Source: Streptomyces sp. NBC_00224 (GTDB lineage Bacteria; Actinomycetota; Actinomycetes; Streptomycetales; Streptomycetaceae). Taken from it: a stretch of 64,000 nucleotides of DNA. Shown in pieces: positions 8,189-17,346 of this stretch; positions within the stretch are counted from its first letter, which is position 1, and every line of letters starts with the position of its first letter. The stretch covers positions 372,001 through 436,000 of the forward strand of contig NZ_CP108106.1 of assembly GCF_041435195.1 (NCBI RefSeq), given 5' to 3'. A program made the translations under genes and the position numbers. The notes below the pieces were generated by a model that saw only the letters and a program-made list of their open reading frames with translations, did not search any database and was not told where the DNA came from.

Positions 8189-11071
8189 TCACAGGAGCAG
8201 CCGGATCACGGTGATGTGAATGCCGCTTCCGGCCGTCTCCTTGTTCCCGGCCCGGTCGGTCGCGGTGGACGTCACTTTGTACGTACCGATGCCGCGCGGT
8301 GGCGCCACCTTCCACGTACAGCTGTGCCGTGAGGCGTCCGTGCAGGTCACCGCCGCCTTCGCGGACTGCGTTTGCCCCAGCAGGGTCGGTGTGAACGTCA
8401 CGGTCACCTCGTCGACACCGGCCGCGGCGTCGGTCGCGGTGCCCGTCACGAACTGGGTGTCCGGGGCGCCGATGTCGACGGCGATGAAGATCGTGCCGTC
8501 CGCCGTGGTGAACCTGGACGCCGCCGGTGTCTTGTCGACCCGTACGGTCAGTGTCCTGTCGGGCTCGGCGTTCCCGGCCTTGTCGGTCGCGTGGAAGGTG
8601 ATGACGGTCTCGCCCTCCCGTGCGATCGTGAGCGCGGCCGAGTCCCCGGCGACGGTGGCCGGGGGCGTCGTCTGCGCGCCGGACGTGGAGTAGGTGATGC
8701 TCGCGACCCCGGAGCCCGGCACCGGGTCCGTGGCGTGCAGGGTCACGGTCCCGTCGGCGGCGATCCAGCCGTTCCCGTTGGCGGGCGGCACGAGGGCCGC
8801 CGTGGTGGCCGGCGCCTTCGTATCGATCTTGAAGGCCTTGCCCCGGATCTCCTCCAGGTTCCCCTTCTTGTCCTTGGACCGGTACGAGAAGGTGTAGTCG
8901 CCGTCCGGCAGTGTGAACGGGCCGGTGTACGGCAGCCAGGTCTGGCCGTCGTAGCTGTACTCGGTACGGTCGATCCCCGAGCCGTTCGCGTCGTACGCCG
9001 TGAGCGTCGCGGTCACGGGCGACACCAGCCAGCCGTTCTGGCCCGGGGTGCCGCCGGTGGTGGTGAGCCGGGTCAGCGGCGGCTGGTTGAGGGTCGGGCA
9101 GATGTCCAGGCCCGGCAGGTTTCCGCCGCTCGCCGAGCAGAGCGCCTGGAACTGCGCGTGCAGCCGGGCGAGTCCGCGCGGATCGGGTGCGTGCGACACG
9201 GTCGGCACGCTCGTCGGGAAGGCAGGCGCGGTGCCGGTCACATAGGCGGTCGCCGTCGTCTCGTCGTCGACAGTCTTCGGTGGCCTGAGCTGCGCGAACA
9301 TGTCCTTGGCCAGGGCCTGTTGGGCGGGCGTGAGCGCCTCGAACGCCTTGGAGATGCGCGCCTCCGGGTCGTTCTCCTCGCCGGGCTCCTCCGCGACGAG
9401 CCGCGGGCTCTGTGCGGCGGTGGCCTTGGGGGCCGGGGACGCGGTCGGGGCGGGTGCGAGACCCGTACCCGTCCAGTTCAAATGCAGCTCGCCGACCTCC
9501 CACGGCTTGTTCTCGCCGTTGGGCAGCGTGAAGGTGACCTGCACCCCGCCCTTGGAGTTGTGGACGGCGGGCGCGCTGCGGGTCCCGTGCGCCAGGAACT
9601 CGTTGTTGCCGACCAGCGAAGCCGTCGCGTTCGCGGGCACGCCGGGCGGGCGCGGCACGTCGACGGTGATCGAGTGCGCGTCCAGATAGTGCTGCTGGGA
9701 GCCGCACTCGCCCTCGTTGCCCGAGTTGCGGACCATGAACACCCAGGCGTCGTTCGCCGTGTTGATCGCGCCGGGCGCACTCTCGCGGATCGCGAGGGTG
9801 TGCACCGGGTGGATCTCGGCGCCGCCGGGCGCGTGCACCTGGTCGATGCCCATCAGGCCGGTGACCACGGCGTCGTGGTCCTTGACCATCCGGTCGATCC
9901 GGCCCCGGTCGTCGTCGTCGACGGCGTCGTGGAACTCGGCCCACCACGGCTGGTGGTCGAAGTGGTCGACCGTCTCGTCCGAGTCGAACTCCAGCTTCAC
10001 CTCGTCCGGGTTGCCTGCGGTGGCCCCCGCGGGCCCGGTCCCCTTGAAGTCCCTGGGTTTCAGGGCCATGTTGTAGTCGTCGTCGCCGCCGATCCCGCCC
10101 GCGTGCTCGTCGAAGTCGATCGAGCCGGTGTAGGTGACGTCGAACCAGTTGCGGTGCCCGGTCGGCGGATCACCGCCGCAGAGCCCGAAGATCTCGAACA
10201 GGTCCCAGCCGATGCGGTCCTCGTCGGTGGTCTGCGAGGTGCAGGGCACGCCTGTGTAGCACTGCCTGACGTAGTTCCCCTCGTTGCCCACTGTCCCGCC
10301 GTTGGCCTGCCAGCCCCACACCGGGTCCCGGAACAGCAGGTTGCTGTCGTACCCGGTGGGCACGAGGTCGAACGGCTTGGGGTGCAGCGCCGGCATCGGT
10401 CCCGGCGTGCCGTGGTTGACGGAGAGGGTCAGCCAGGCCGAGCCGCCGTCGTGGTCGAGGGAGCACTGGTTGTCGTTGCCGTCGTCGTGGTTGTAGTAGC
10501 CGTTGTCGCCGTACTCGTCGTCCGTGTAGCCGACGATCAGGTCGAGGGGCTGGACGAAGTCGGCGGGGTCGCCCAGAGCCGCGATCTTGAGGGTGTGCTT
10601 CCCGAAGACGATGTCGCCGAGCGGGACGTGGGTGACCGGCTGCTCGGGCTTGTCGGCGTAGTACGCGCCGGGGATGGTGACCCAGCCCCAGTACAGGCCG
10701 GCCGGGTAGCCGCTGCCCGACCCGCGCGGGTCCAGGTACCGCTTCCAGGTCTCGCCGCTGCCGCCCGTCTGCACACAGCCGCCGGCGTCGATGGTGATCT
10801 CGTCGCCCGGCTGGAAGACGATCCGGTCGTACTCGTAGCTGGGACCGGCCACGAAGGGCTGGTCGATCCGCATGTGGGTGGCGTCGGTGGTGGTGAGGGT
10901 GCAGACGGCGTCGCGGTCGCTGGTCGACCCCGGCCCGCAGTTCGCCGTGTCCGCGGCGTGGGCCGCGCCGGTCGGGACGAGTGCGGCGAGCGGGACGAGC
11001 AGTGCGAGCGCGGCCACGCGGGCGAGGCGCCGCCGCACTCCGGGTAAGACGTCGGATCTGAGTCGCTTCAA
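8189..11071 (-). CDS. Large secreted protein with Ig-like/OmpL47-type repeats
   Basis: TTG start at 11071-11069, seven bases behind AGGGAGG, gives 960 residues. A twin-Arg-containing N-region, hydrophobic core (VAALALLVPLAALVPTGAAH) and AHA cleavage site form a Sec signal peptide. The first 500 residues are rich in Asp, Gly, Tyr and paired Cys and match no family I can name. The C-terminal 350 residues hold two or three Ig-like repeats of the TEYSYDGQTWLPYTGPF and YSTSGAQTT...FHATDKAGN type (OmpL47/chitobiase-C-like), usual in cell-surface carbohydrate-binding proteins. There is no catalytic motif or sorting signal. Extracellular adhesion or binding is inferred. It is a single-gene unit. Confidence 0.7.
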   Translation of the reverse strand: MKRLRSDVLPGVRRRLARVAALALLVPLAALVPTGAAHAADTANCGPGSTSDRDAVCTLTTTDATHMRIDQPFVAGPSYEYDRIVFQPGDEITIDAGGCVQTGGSGETWKRYLDPRGSGSGYPAGLYWGWVTIPGAYYADKPEQPVTHVPLGDIVFGKHTLKIAALGDPADFVQPLDLIVGYTDDEYGDNGYYNHDDGNDNQCSLDHDGGSAWLTLSVNHGTPGPMPALHPKPFDLVPTGYDSNLLFRDPVWGWQANGGTVGNEGNYVRQCYTGVPCTSQTTDEDRIGWDLFEIFGLCGGDPPTGHRNWFDVTYTGSIDFDEHAGGIGGDDDYNMALKPRDFKGTGPAGATAGNPDEVKLEFDSDETVDHFDHQPWWAEFHDAVDDDDRGRIDRMVKDHDAVVTGLMGIDQVHAPGGAEIHPVHTLAIRESAPGAINTANDAWVFMVRNSGNEGECGSQQHYLDAHSITVDVPRPPGVPANATASLVGNNEFLAHGTRSAPAVHNSKGGVQVTFTLPNGENKPWEVGELHLNWTGTGLAPAPTASPAPKATAAQSPRLVAEEPGEENDPEARISKAFEALTPAQQALAKDMFAQLRPPKTVDDETTATAYVTGTAPAFPTSVPTVSHAPDPRGLARLHAQFQALCSASGGNLPGLDICPTLNQPPLTRLTTTGGTPGQNGWLVSPVTATLTAYDANGSGIDRTEYSYDGQTWLPYTGPFTLPDGDYTFSYRSKDKKGNLEEIRGKAFKIDTKAPATTAALVPPANGNGWIAADGTVTLHATDPVPGSGVASITYSTSGAQTTPPATVAGDSAALTIAREGETVITFHATDKAGNAEPDRTLTVRVDKTPAASRFTTADGTIFIAVDIGAPDTQFVTGTATDAAAGVDEVTVTFTPTLLGQTQSAKAAVTCTDASRHSCTWKVAPPRGIGTYKVTSTATDRAGNKETAGSGIHITVIRLLL

Positions 11072-11698
11072 GGGACCCTCCCTGTGACGGACAGGACGGG
11101 ACACAGAGTCCATCCGCGCCCCACCCCGGGACAAGGGGTGGAGCGCGGATGTGACAACTGCTCCGCACAACCAATTCAGCCAGCCACTCTTCAACGCCAA
11201 GCCCGCCGTACCACGCGAAGGGGCGGCCCTGGCCTCCCCGTCAGCGGCCGCCCCGCCACCGCGAGGGCGCAGTAGGCCCTCAAGGCACCGCAAGCGCGCC
11301 AGGCATGGCCATCGCTGTGGTCCTGGATGGCGCCTGGGCCTCGTCGTCGAGCACGGCAGCGGGGGCCCAGCCCGAGCGGGTGCCCAGACCCTGGAGCCAC
11401 AAGCGGCCCCCGGCGCCGGGAGACCCCAAAGGCGGTTCCCGCCGTCTCTGTTCCGCTCCTTCCTGCAGAACCTCACGGCCACGTGCTCAGCCGACGCGGG
11501 CCGGACGCTCTCCGAGACCGGCCCGGTGATGGGGCAGTCAGCTGGGTCGGGCAATGGGTCCTCGCCGATGGGTTGATACAGCTGCTCCCGACGGCGATGG
11601 TCTTCCCGGGCGCCTGGGCGGTCGCCGCTACTGGGCACCAGGTCGGGCCTTGGCGATGCAGTGGCGCCCACGCCACGTCAGCGCCTACCCGACGGTGT
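11072..11698. other. Non-coding interval upstream of the secreted protein
   Basis: It contains the promoter region of the minus-strand secreted-protein gene. No supported gene, RNA or element end is visible; open frames here have Arg/Pro-biased composition typical of non-coding GC-rich DNA. Confidence 0.4.
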
Positions 11699-11925
11699 TC
11701 ACCCGAGGCACCCCGGGCCGCACAACGGAAACGTCCGGCTGACGACGAGGTTGGTGGTGGTGCTGCCGAACTCGGCCAGCTCGTCGACGATCTCCTCCAG
11801 GTGGGCCATCGACGTGCCCGCCACCTTCATGACGTAGCAGTCGTCTCCGGTGGTGCGCAGGCACTCCAGGATCTCCGGGCGCTCCTCCAGCAGCGGGCGC
11901 GATGCAGACCGCAAGGACGCACCGG
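11699..11925 (-). pseudogene. Lrp/AsnC-family regulator, C-terminal fragment
   Basis: About 70 residues (RPLLEERPEILECLRTTGDD, then CYVMKVAGTSMAHLEEIVDE and LAEFGSTTTNLVVS) are the ligand-binding RAM domain of an Lrp/AsnC regulator, including the effector-binding GDDCY segment. The N-terminal HTH is missing because the barstar-like gene starts at this point on the other strand. The junction near 11926-11932 is a recombination scar. Confidence 0.65.
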
Positions 11926-11938
11926 TACCGTTGTGATC

Positions 11939-12370
11939 ATGGTGATTGACCCAGGTTTGCACGAGGTTGCCGGCGCGGACATTCCCCGGATACTCGACGA
12001 AGTCGCCCGCCAGGGCGTGCCCGCCTTTACACTCTCCACCGCCACCCGTACCGACCAGGAAGCCTTCTTCAAGGCAGTGCAGGCGGCACTTCCCCTGGAC
12101 CCGCCGCTCGGAACCGTAGGCATGGTGTGGGAAGCCCTCGCGGATTCCCTGTGGGGCGGACTCCATGCGCTCAACGCTCCCCGTGTGGTCATCGTCTGGC
12201 CCGATGCCCACCCCGTCGCGGGCGCCCAGGGAGACTTCGAGATCGCACTGGACATCCTCCGTGAGATGGTCACCAGCCTCGCCGAAGCCCACTACACCGA
12301 CGGACGGCCCACACACGTATCGGTCTACATCGCACCGGCCACTGGCAGCAGGCAGCCCCCCGGGGCGTAG
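11939..12370 (+). CDS. Barstar-like ribonuclease inhibitor
   Basis: A 143-residue product from ATG 11939; GTG 11933 and GTG 11942 are in frame. The sequence DQEAFFKAVQAALPLDPPLG, then TVGMVWEALADSLWGGLHAL and PRVVIVWPDAHPVA has the barstar layout: the conserved Trp-Asp/Glu-Ala-Leu-x-Asp-Ser-Leu-Trp helix that plugs a barnase-type RNase active site. Barstars neutralise the producer's own RNase or guard against rivals' toxins. No barnase-like gene is adjacent, so this is an orphan immunity gene. It starts exactly where an AsnC fragment ends. Confidence 0.65.
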   Translation: MVIDPGLHEVAGADIPRILDEVARQGVPAFTLSTATRTDQEAFFKAVQAALPLDPPLGTVGMVWEALADSLWGGLHALNAPRVVIVWPDAHPVAGAQGDFEIALDILREMVTSLAEAHYTDGRPTHVSVYIAPATGSRQPPGA

Positions 12371-12531
12371 CGGCCACAGATCGAAGAGTCCTTGCACACC
12401 CCCGCCGCCGGGGCAACATCCGCGCCTGCCCGCAGGGTCAGGCCGCCGCGGGCAATCCCGCCCGTATCTCCTGGACGACGCCCGCGGGCACGTCTGCGCC
12501 CGGCTCCACCTCGACGACGCGCACCACAGTC

Positions 12532-12711
12532 CTGGTCCGCATGCGGCACGACCAACGGAACCGGGACTCCATCGCCAGACGCACCACCGAGGGCATGTCC
12601 ACCAAGGACATCATGCGGTGCCTCAAGAGGTTCGTCGCCCGCGAGGTCTACAGGCTCTTCAGGAGCACAGGCATCCTGAACACGGCGGGCTCGGGCGGAG
12701 CCGGATCATGA
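12532..12711 (+). pseudogene. Transposase C-terminal remnant (IS110-like)
   Basis: The frame reads LVRMRHDQRNRDSIARRTTE, then GMSTKDIMRCLKRFVAREVY and stops at 12709-12711. The IxRCLKRxxAREVY tail is shared with a group of actinobacterial transposases that I recall as IS110-type; the family call is tentative. The upstream part is lost. Confidence 0.4.
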
Positions 12712-13230
12712 TCCCGACCGGCTGCCGTCCGCGTCATCGAGCGACGCGGCCGCGGCCAGCCGCTCGACGAACGTCTGAAAGTCCGTCGCCAGCGGGAGCT
12801 CCGTGTCGGTGTCCACGTCGAACCACGTCACGGACGGCTCCCCGCGCTCTCCACATGTCTGGTAGTCGAGGGCGATCCAGCAGTGGCCATCACCAGAGAG
12901 CAGAACGAGAGGTGAAGGAAGACCCCATTCCTCAACCAGGTAACCCGAGTCCAGCAACGACGGCTGGCCGTCGTGACGGCCAATGCCCATCATGTCGTCG
13001 AGCGGAACATGGTTCTCGCTCCACGACGTCGGCACATCGGTCGGAAGCGCGTTCCACAGCTCCGCCACCAGGCCGCCGTTCTGGACCCGCAGGATCTCCA
13101 GCAACGAAGCCGGCAGACGGACACCCAGCTGGCGTTCGGCATCCTGAACGACCGCGCCGGTCAGCGGTGGCTGAACCCCGAACAGGCTCTCACCCCAGAA
13201 CGTCGTCTTAACCTCATCAAACCGAGCCAC
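12706..13230 (-). CDS. SMI1/KNR4 (SUKH) family protein
   Basis: 174 residues. Family marks are the early VVQDAERQLGVRLPASLLEI with LRVQNGG, then VPLDDMMGIGRHDGQPSLLD, LVLLSGDGHCWIALDY and a C-terminal FDVDTDTELPLATDFQTFVE. This is the complete SUKH fold. In bacteria SUKH proteins are usually immunity proteins for contact-dependent or polymorphic toxins, often nucleases. No toxin is beside it. With the barstar-like gene 340 bp away it makes a pair of orphan immunity genes. It overlaps the end of the transposase remnant by six bases. Confidence 0.8.
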   Translation of the reverse strand: MARFDEVKTTFWGESLFGVQPPLTGAVVQDAERQLGVRLPASLLEILRVQNGGLVAELWNALPTDVPTSWSENHVPLDDMMGIGRHDGQPSLLDSGYLVEEWGLPSPLVLLSGDGHCWIALDYQTCGERGEPSVTWFDVDTDTELPLATDFQTFVERLAAAASLDDADGSRSGS

Positions 13231-13419
13231 GAACGCATCCTATGGACCTCACAGCCCGGCTTGACGATCTATAGAAGCTTCACCCCGCCCCCGGCGGCGA
13301 TGGTCCTGGTGCAGGCGATGAGTGACCTCGGCACCGGCTTTGGTCGTCGTTGCCGTCGCTGATCCGGTGAGCGGGTGGCACACAGCGGCAGCTGGGCGAG
13401 CACAGCCCGTCTCCGTTGC

Positions 13420-13749
13420 CTAGATCCAGTTCCCCCACCCAAAGGTGCAGAGATACGACCGACGCCACGCATCAGCCCCCCGGATACCGCGCAGGTACAT
13501 CACCGCAACCGCCACGAAGAACAGCACCGCGAAGCCTGCGGCAACCAGGCCCCCGGCGACGGGACCTGCGAAACAGCCCACCACCACGCCGGCCACCACC
13601 ACAACGGCCACACCGCCATGCGCGGCGGGCATGTCGGCGCGGAAGACCTCCCTCAATGCCGTCCGCGTCGTCCGCATGTCGGACTTGTACCGCTCCCGCG
13701 CCGCATCCTGATCGGCGCCAGGCCCTTCCGGCCACTGCTGCACCGTCAT
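13420..13749 (-). CDS. Small membrane protein of unknown function
   Basis: 109 residues from ATG 13749, preceded by GGGGGATG. The N-terminal 45 residues are polar and helical (GADQDAARERYKSDMRTTRT). Two adjacent membrane helices follow (GGVAVVVVAGVVVGCFAGPV and GGLVAAGFAVLFFVAVAVMY), then a short RGIRGADAWRR tail. The topology suggests both ends in the cytosol. No family is recognised. Confidence 0.5.
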   Translation of the reverse strand: MTVQQWPEGPGADQDAARERYKSDMRTTRTALREVFRADMPAAHGGVAVVVVAGVVVGCFAGPVAGGLVAAGFAVLFFVAVAVMYLRGIRGADAWRRSYLCTFGWGNWI

Positions 13750-13767
13750 CCCCCTTGAGTCAGTCAA

Positions 13768-14114
13768 AGGCTATCGGCGTGAGGCTCAGAACCCGCCTAC
13801 GTGCCTCGGTCCGGATACGACCTGTACCTCAACCGACTCGATGACGGTCAGGGCGTCCTGGAGACGGACGCGGCTGCCGCCGACCGTGCTCTGCGCGCCT
13901 GGCACCGCCGCGCCGGGGCACCGCCGATCGTCGTCAGCAGAGCGGATCGAACGCGTACTCCCCTTCTGGTAGGCGGGTCTGACAACCCGCCCCCGCCGAG
14001 GCGAGGGGCGGGACGGCGGGTTCGCCAAGACGGACCCAGCGGCGTGGTCGTACGGGGGCGGGCGGCTGGGGGGTGGCGTCAGCGCGCCCCACCCGGAACC
14101 TCTCCCGCCGCGGG
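13768..14114. other. Interval with a GC-rich hairpin
   Basis: No convincing gene. A short hairpin (arms 13972-13978 and 13985-13991) is followed by C/G-rich sequence. It may be a terminator for either neighbour, but it has no T-run. Confidence 0.25.
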
Positions 14115-14366
14115 TCATGACACCGGCGCCGCCACATGCCCCACAGCCACCAGCCCCAGGCCGACAACACACAGGAACGGAGAGCCCCAACTAGCCACCA
14201 CGAGCAGGGCGCCCGTTCCCCACACCCGGGGACGGTGAACGTGACGCTGCAGCCACCGGCCCGGCAACCGGCCGAGCAGGAGCCCGTGCAGGCCCAAGAC
14301 CGCCCCCATCACCCCCACCCCGAGCATCGCCAACAGCGCCCCACCCACGAACACACCCACCGCCAT
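14115..14366 (-). CDS. Small hydrophobic membrane protein
   Basis: 83 residues from ATG 14366. Two or three hydrophobic stretches (GVFVGGALLAMLGVGVMGAV, LLVVASWGSPFLCVVGLGLV) flank a basic loop (LPGRWLQRHVHRPRVW). The membrane-protein composition is unlike the surrounding frames. No family is recognised. The start is uncertain because the frame extends upstream over the opposite gene. Confidence 0.35.
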   Translation of the reverse strand: MAVGVFVGGALLAMLGVGVMGAVLGLHGLLLGRLPGRWLQRHVHRPRVWGTGALLVVASWGSPFLCVVGLGLVAVGHVAAPVS

Positions 14367-14382
14367 GAGCAGCCCCCAGCGA

Positions 14383-14804
14383 CGGCCTTGCAGGACAGGG
14401 TGTTCCAGGAGGAGTACGGCGACGGTACCCAATACCGAAGCCTCAAGGACCTGTACGAGGACGAGGAGTTCATGGGGACCGAGGGCACGCATACAATCCT
14501 CGACATCGACCGTGTTGTTGCGACACAGTCCGGCACGGGCGACTACGGCACCCTGCGCCCTCTGGCACTCCGCGTAGTGCACCATTTCGGCACCGACCGG
14601 CCCTCCGTCGAGCACTACGACAAGCTCGTCACCGCCGCCCATGAGGCCACGAGCTATGAAGAGCACCAGCGGAGTCTGCTCGGCGAGTGCCAGATGCGAT
14701 GGACCGGCTACTACATCGTCCTCTACACCGGCGACAGCCCGACCCACCTGGGAATCTTCGGATCCTCAGGAGACCAGGGCAAGAGAGCTGGCCCCCATCC
14801 GTGA
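14383..14804 (+). pseudogene. Acidic protein of unknown function, apparently lacking its 5' end
   Basis: About 140 residues with protein-like composition (LQDRVFQEEYGDGTQYRSLK, DLYEDEEFMGTEGTHTILDI, DKLVTAAHEATSYEEHQRSL, MRWTGYYIVLYTGDSP). It is rich in Asp, Glu and Tyr, with no signal peptide or membrane segment. No suitable start codon or ribosome site precedes the coding-like part, which begins abruptly beside the start of the opposite membrane-protein gene. This suggests 5' truncation. No family is recognised. Confidence 0.35.
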
Positions 14805-15204
14805 GGATGAGAGCGCCATCCGGACCCTGCCATACGGCGTGAGGAGACCTCCGCCCATGAAGGATGATCACCGCGCCGTTACGGTGACGCAAGCCGCGCC
14901 CCACCAGACGCGCGACGGGAGGGAGCAGCAGATGATCCGCCACGACAGCGTCGGAGCGTACAAGGCGCCGACCGTGGGCAGTCGGGCGGCGCCCCAGGCG
15001 TGCTGCTGTAGCCCGGCCAGTGTGGGTGCATGGTCCATCTCAAGCAGCCGCAGCTGTCAGGACTGGGGCGGAAAAGACCGTTCAGAATGGCGGCCGCCAA
15101 ATCTTCACGGTACTGGAGGGCGGAGTCGGCCGCCTCGCTTTCCGGTCATCCTCCGGCGGCCGACTGACGATCGAGATCGGCCAAGGCGAACCTTCGGGCC
15201 GGAA
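14805..15204. other. Interval without a supported gene
   Basis: About 400 bp. Frames on both strands are open but lack protein-like composition, start signals or recognisable motifs. Confidence 0.3.
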
Positions 15205-16158
15205 TCAGAAGGCGGGCGCCCTCGGCACACAGGGAGCCGTCGGGGCCGAGGGGTCCAGGGCCCGCTTGACCAGTCCGATCGCACGCGGGCTGTACGACAT
15301 GCTCAGATGGGCGGAGAAGTCGACGACGCAGCCCTCCTGCAAGGTGATGTTCTGCACCGTTGCTCCGGGGCCCGCCGCCATGAACGTGCTCTGCCAGGGG
15401 GTAGTGATCTCGTCGTACTTCGTGCCGATCACGGTGTACTCGACCCCGGGAACGGTGTCCCCGTCGGCATTGAGCTCCTTGATGAACTCGGACTTCTCAT
15501 ACTGCTGGACTCCCGCCTTCCCCAAGGGCTTCTCCCCGGGCCCCAGCATGTGGAGCACGTCGGCGAGAGTCTCGATGCCGCTCATGGTGGTGCCGTGGTT
15601 GGTCGCGCCGAGCTGGACGACCTTCTTGACCTTGTTCTTCGAGGGGTCGGTCGTGTTCGCGCCTCCGTCGGCCTTGAGATACCAGCGGGACAGGGTCCCG
15701 CCCTGGGAGTGGCCGACAAGGTCCACCTGGCCGGAGCCGCTGGCAGCGAGCACCTTGTCCACGAAGGCGGCCAGCTCCTTGGAGGACTTCCTGATGTCTC
15801 CGTAACCCTTGACGGTGGGAGCGAGAGCCACTCCGGCGTCGTCGGTGTCGCCGTAGTCGAGGGCGTAGACGCAGTAGCCCTGGGCCTTCAACTCGGGCGA
15901 CATCCCGGCCCAGTTGTTGTAGCGGTTCTCGTAGGTCCCGTGCACCAGGACGACCGGACGCGGGTGAGCGGCGCTGGGACGGCAGGTCCAGTCATTGGCA
16001 CCCGGCGCATCGATGTCGAGGTGGAGGATGGAATGGACCATGGCGGGAAAGAAATTGTCCTGCTCGGGGCCGGTCTCCGCGGCCGCGGACGTGGAGGTGG
16101 CCAAGACCGTCGCCGCGGCGGTGGCACAGGCGGCGGTGACGTATTTGGGTAAATGCAA
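15205..16158 (-). CDS. Secreted alpha/beta-hydrolase lipase
   Basis: TTG start at 16158-16156 behind AGGAG gives 317 residues. A signal peptide (YVTAACATAAATVLATSTSA then AAA) is followed by PVVLVHGTYENRYNNWAGMS with the oxyanion His-Gly. The nucleophile elbow DLVGHSQGGTLSRWY (Ser near residue 150) and a late FSAHLSMSYSP giving the catalytic His complete the triad. This is the extracellular triacylglycerol lipase/esterase class 2 type common in Streptomyces. Paired Cys probably form disulfides. It is a single-gene unit and looks intact. Confidence 0.85.
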   Translation of the reverse strand: MHLPKYVTAACATAAATVLATSTSAAAETGPEQDNFFPAMVHSILHLDIDAPGANDWTCRPSAAHPRPVVLVHGTYENRYNNWAGMSPELKAQGYCVYALDYGDTDDAGVALAPTVKGYGDIRKSSKELAAFVDKVLAASGSGQVDLVGHSQGGTLSRWYLKADGGANTTDPSKNKVKKVVQLGATNHGTTMSGIETLADVLHMLGPGEKPLGKAGVQQYEKSEFIKELNADGDTVPGVEYTVIGTKYDEITTPWQSTFMAAGPGATVQNITLQEGCVVDFSAHLSMSYSPRAIGLVKRALDPSAPTAPCVPRAPAF

Positions 16159-16730
16159 GACGGCTCCTGAGAAGTGTGGAACTCGGGCCACGCGCGATGT
16201 TTCGTATGGGTGCCGGCCGAGGAGGGAACCTCGGGTGACCTCCTCCGACGTCCACCGGATGACGCACCGTCAGACCCCGGCCCTGGTAACGCCCGAGGAC
16301 AATCCCGGACCGTCGGCCGCGTACCCCGGGCAACTTTCCGGGCCCCCAGTATGCACGCGAGGCGGGAGGTTCTGAAGGGAGGAACACAAACCTCGAAGGG
16401 GGGGAGTTCTGACGCGAGAGGCGTGCCGGGATCCTGGTTCCCGGCGGAATGTTGTGCCTCCCCATCACCCGCCGACCACGAAACTGCTGAGGCCTCGCCC
16501 GCGCCGAGCGTGCCTTCGATCGTCGGCCCCGTGGACTCCTCGGGGATCTGCTGGCAGCCAGCGAATCTGCCCCGGTTCGAGGGATACCCGAAGGGACGCT
16601 GGCACTGACCCGGGGGAATGCACGTTCCGATCCCCCGTCGCTGCGCAGATCCATGCGAAGGAGCTGGTGACGCACACGGGGTCGGGCGGTGGAGAGCCGA
16701 ATTGTCAGCGGCCGCTGCTGTCATGGGTCG
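16159..16730. other. Divergent intergenic region
   Basis: It separates the lipase (minus) from the macrodomain gene (plus) and should contain both promoters. No palindromic operator or small gene was found. Confidence 0.35.
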
Positions 16731-17231
16731 ATGACCTCATCGATCCGCGTTACCGCGTGCTCCGGCGACATTCTCCAGGCCTATGTCAGTGCCCTGGTCA
16801 ACCCCGTCAACGCGGTGGGGGTGATGGGCAAGGGCCTCGCCCTGCAGTTCAAGAAGGCCTACCCCGCGATGTTCGCTGCCTACAAGCAAGCCTGCCATTC
16901 CGGTGACCTTGCCGTCGGCAGGATGCACGTGTGGGATGCAGGCGCGGCGGCACAGCCGCGCTACGTCATCAACTTTCCGACGAAGGAACTCTGGCGCTCC
17001 CGCTCACGGATAGAAGACATTGACGCCGGGCTGATAGATCTTGTGGCCACCGTCCAGCGTCTCGGGATCGCGTCCCTGGCGATCCCCGCACTCGGCGCGG
17101 GGCTCGGGGGCTTGGAGTGGGCTGACGTCGAGCCGCGTATCCGGCGCGCCTTCGCTGATGCCCCAGGCGTCAGTCTGTTTCTCTACCCGCCCCACCCACC
17201 GCAACAGCAGCCGGTGCTCAACGGATCGTGA
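16731..17231 (+). CDS. Macrodomain protein
   Basis: 166 residues from ATG 16731. Macrodomain motifs appear in order: CSGDILQAYVSALVNPVNAV with the ADP-ribose-contacting Asn-Pro-Val-Asn, GVMGKGLALQFKKAYP, INFPTKELWRSRSRIEDIDA and IPALGAGLGGLEW. The MGKGLALQFKKAYP version matches the DarG/ALC1-like class, which removes ADP-ribose from DNA or glutamate. No DarT ADP-ribosyltransferase is next to it, so it is either a lone de-ADP-ribosylase or an orphan antitoxin. No clear ribosome site precedes the start. Confidence 0.85.
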   Translation: MTSSIRVTACSGDILQAYVSALVNPVNAVGVMGKGLALQFKKAYPAMFAAYKQACHSGDLAVGRMHVWDAGAAAQPRYVINFPTKELWRSRSRIEDIDAGLIDLVATVQRLGIASLAIPALGAGLGGLEWADVEPRIRRAFADAPGVSLFLYPPHPPQQQPVLNGS

Positions 17232-17346
17232 TCCCCAGCCGTCGAGGTACAGCGGTGCAACGTCGGTATGTTTGCCATTGGCCAGTGCCGTTGCGTATCC
17301 AGTGGCTAGCATCCGGAGGCAACACCCTTGACGGAAGCGGGCCTTC

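Noticed and set aside
8372-11047. 891-codon plus-strand frame opposite the secreted protein
   Set aside because: A shadow of the minus-strand gene caused by high third-position GC; Val/Arg/Gly-rich with no start signal, whereas the minus strand has a signal peptide and repeats.
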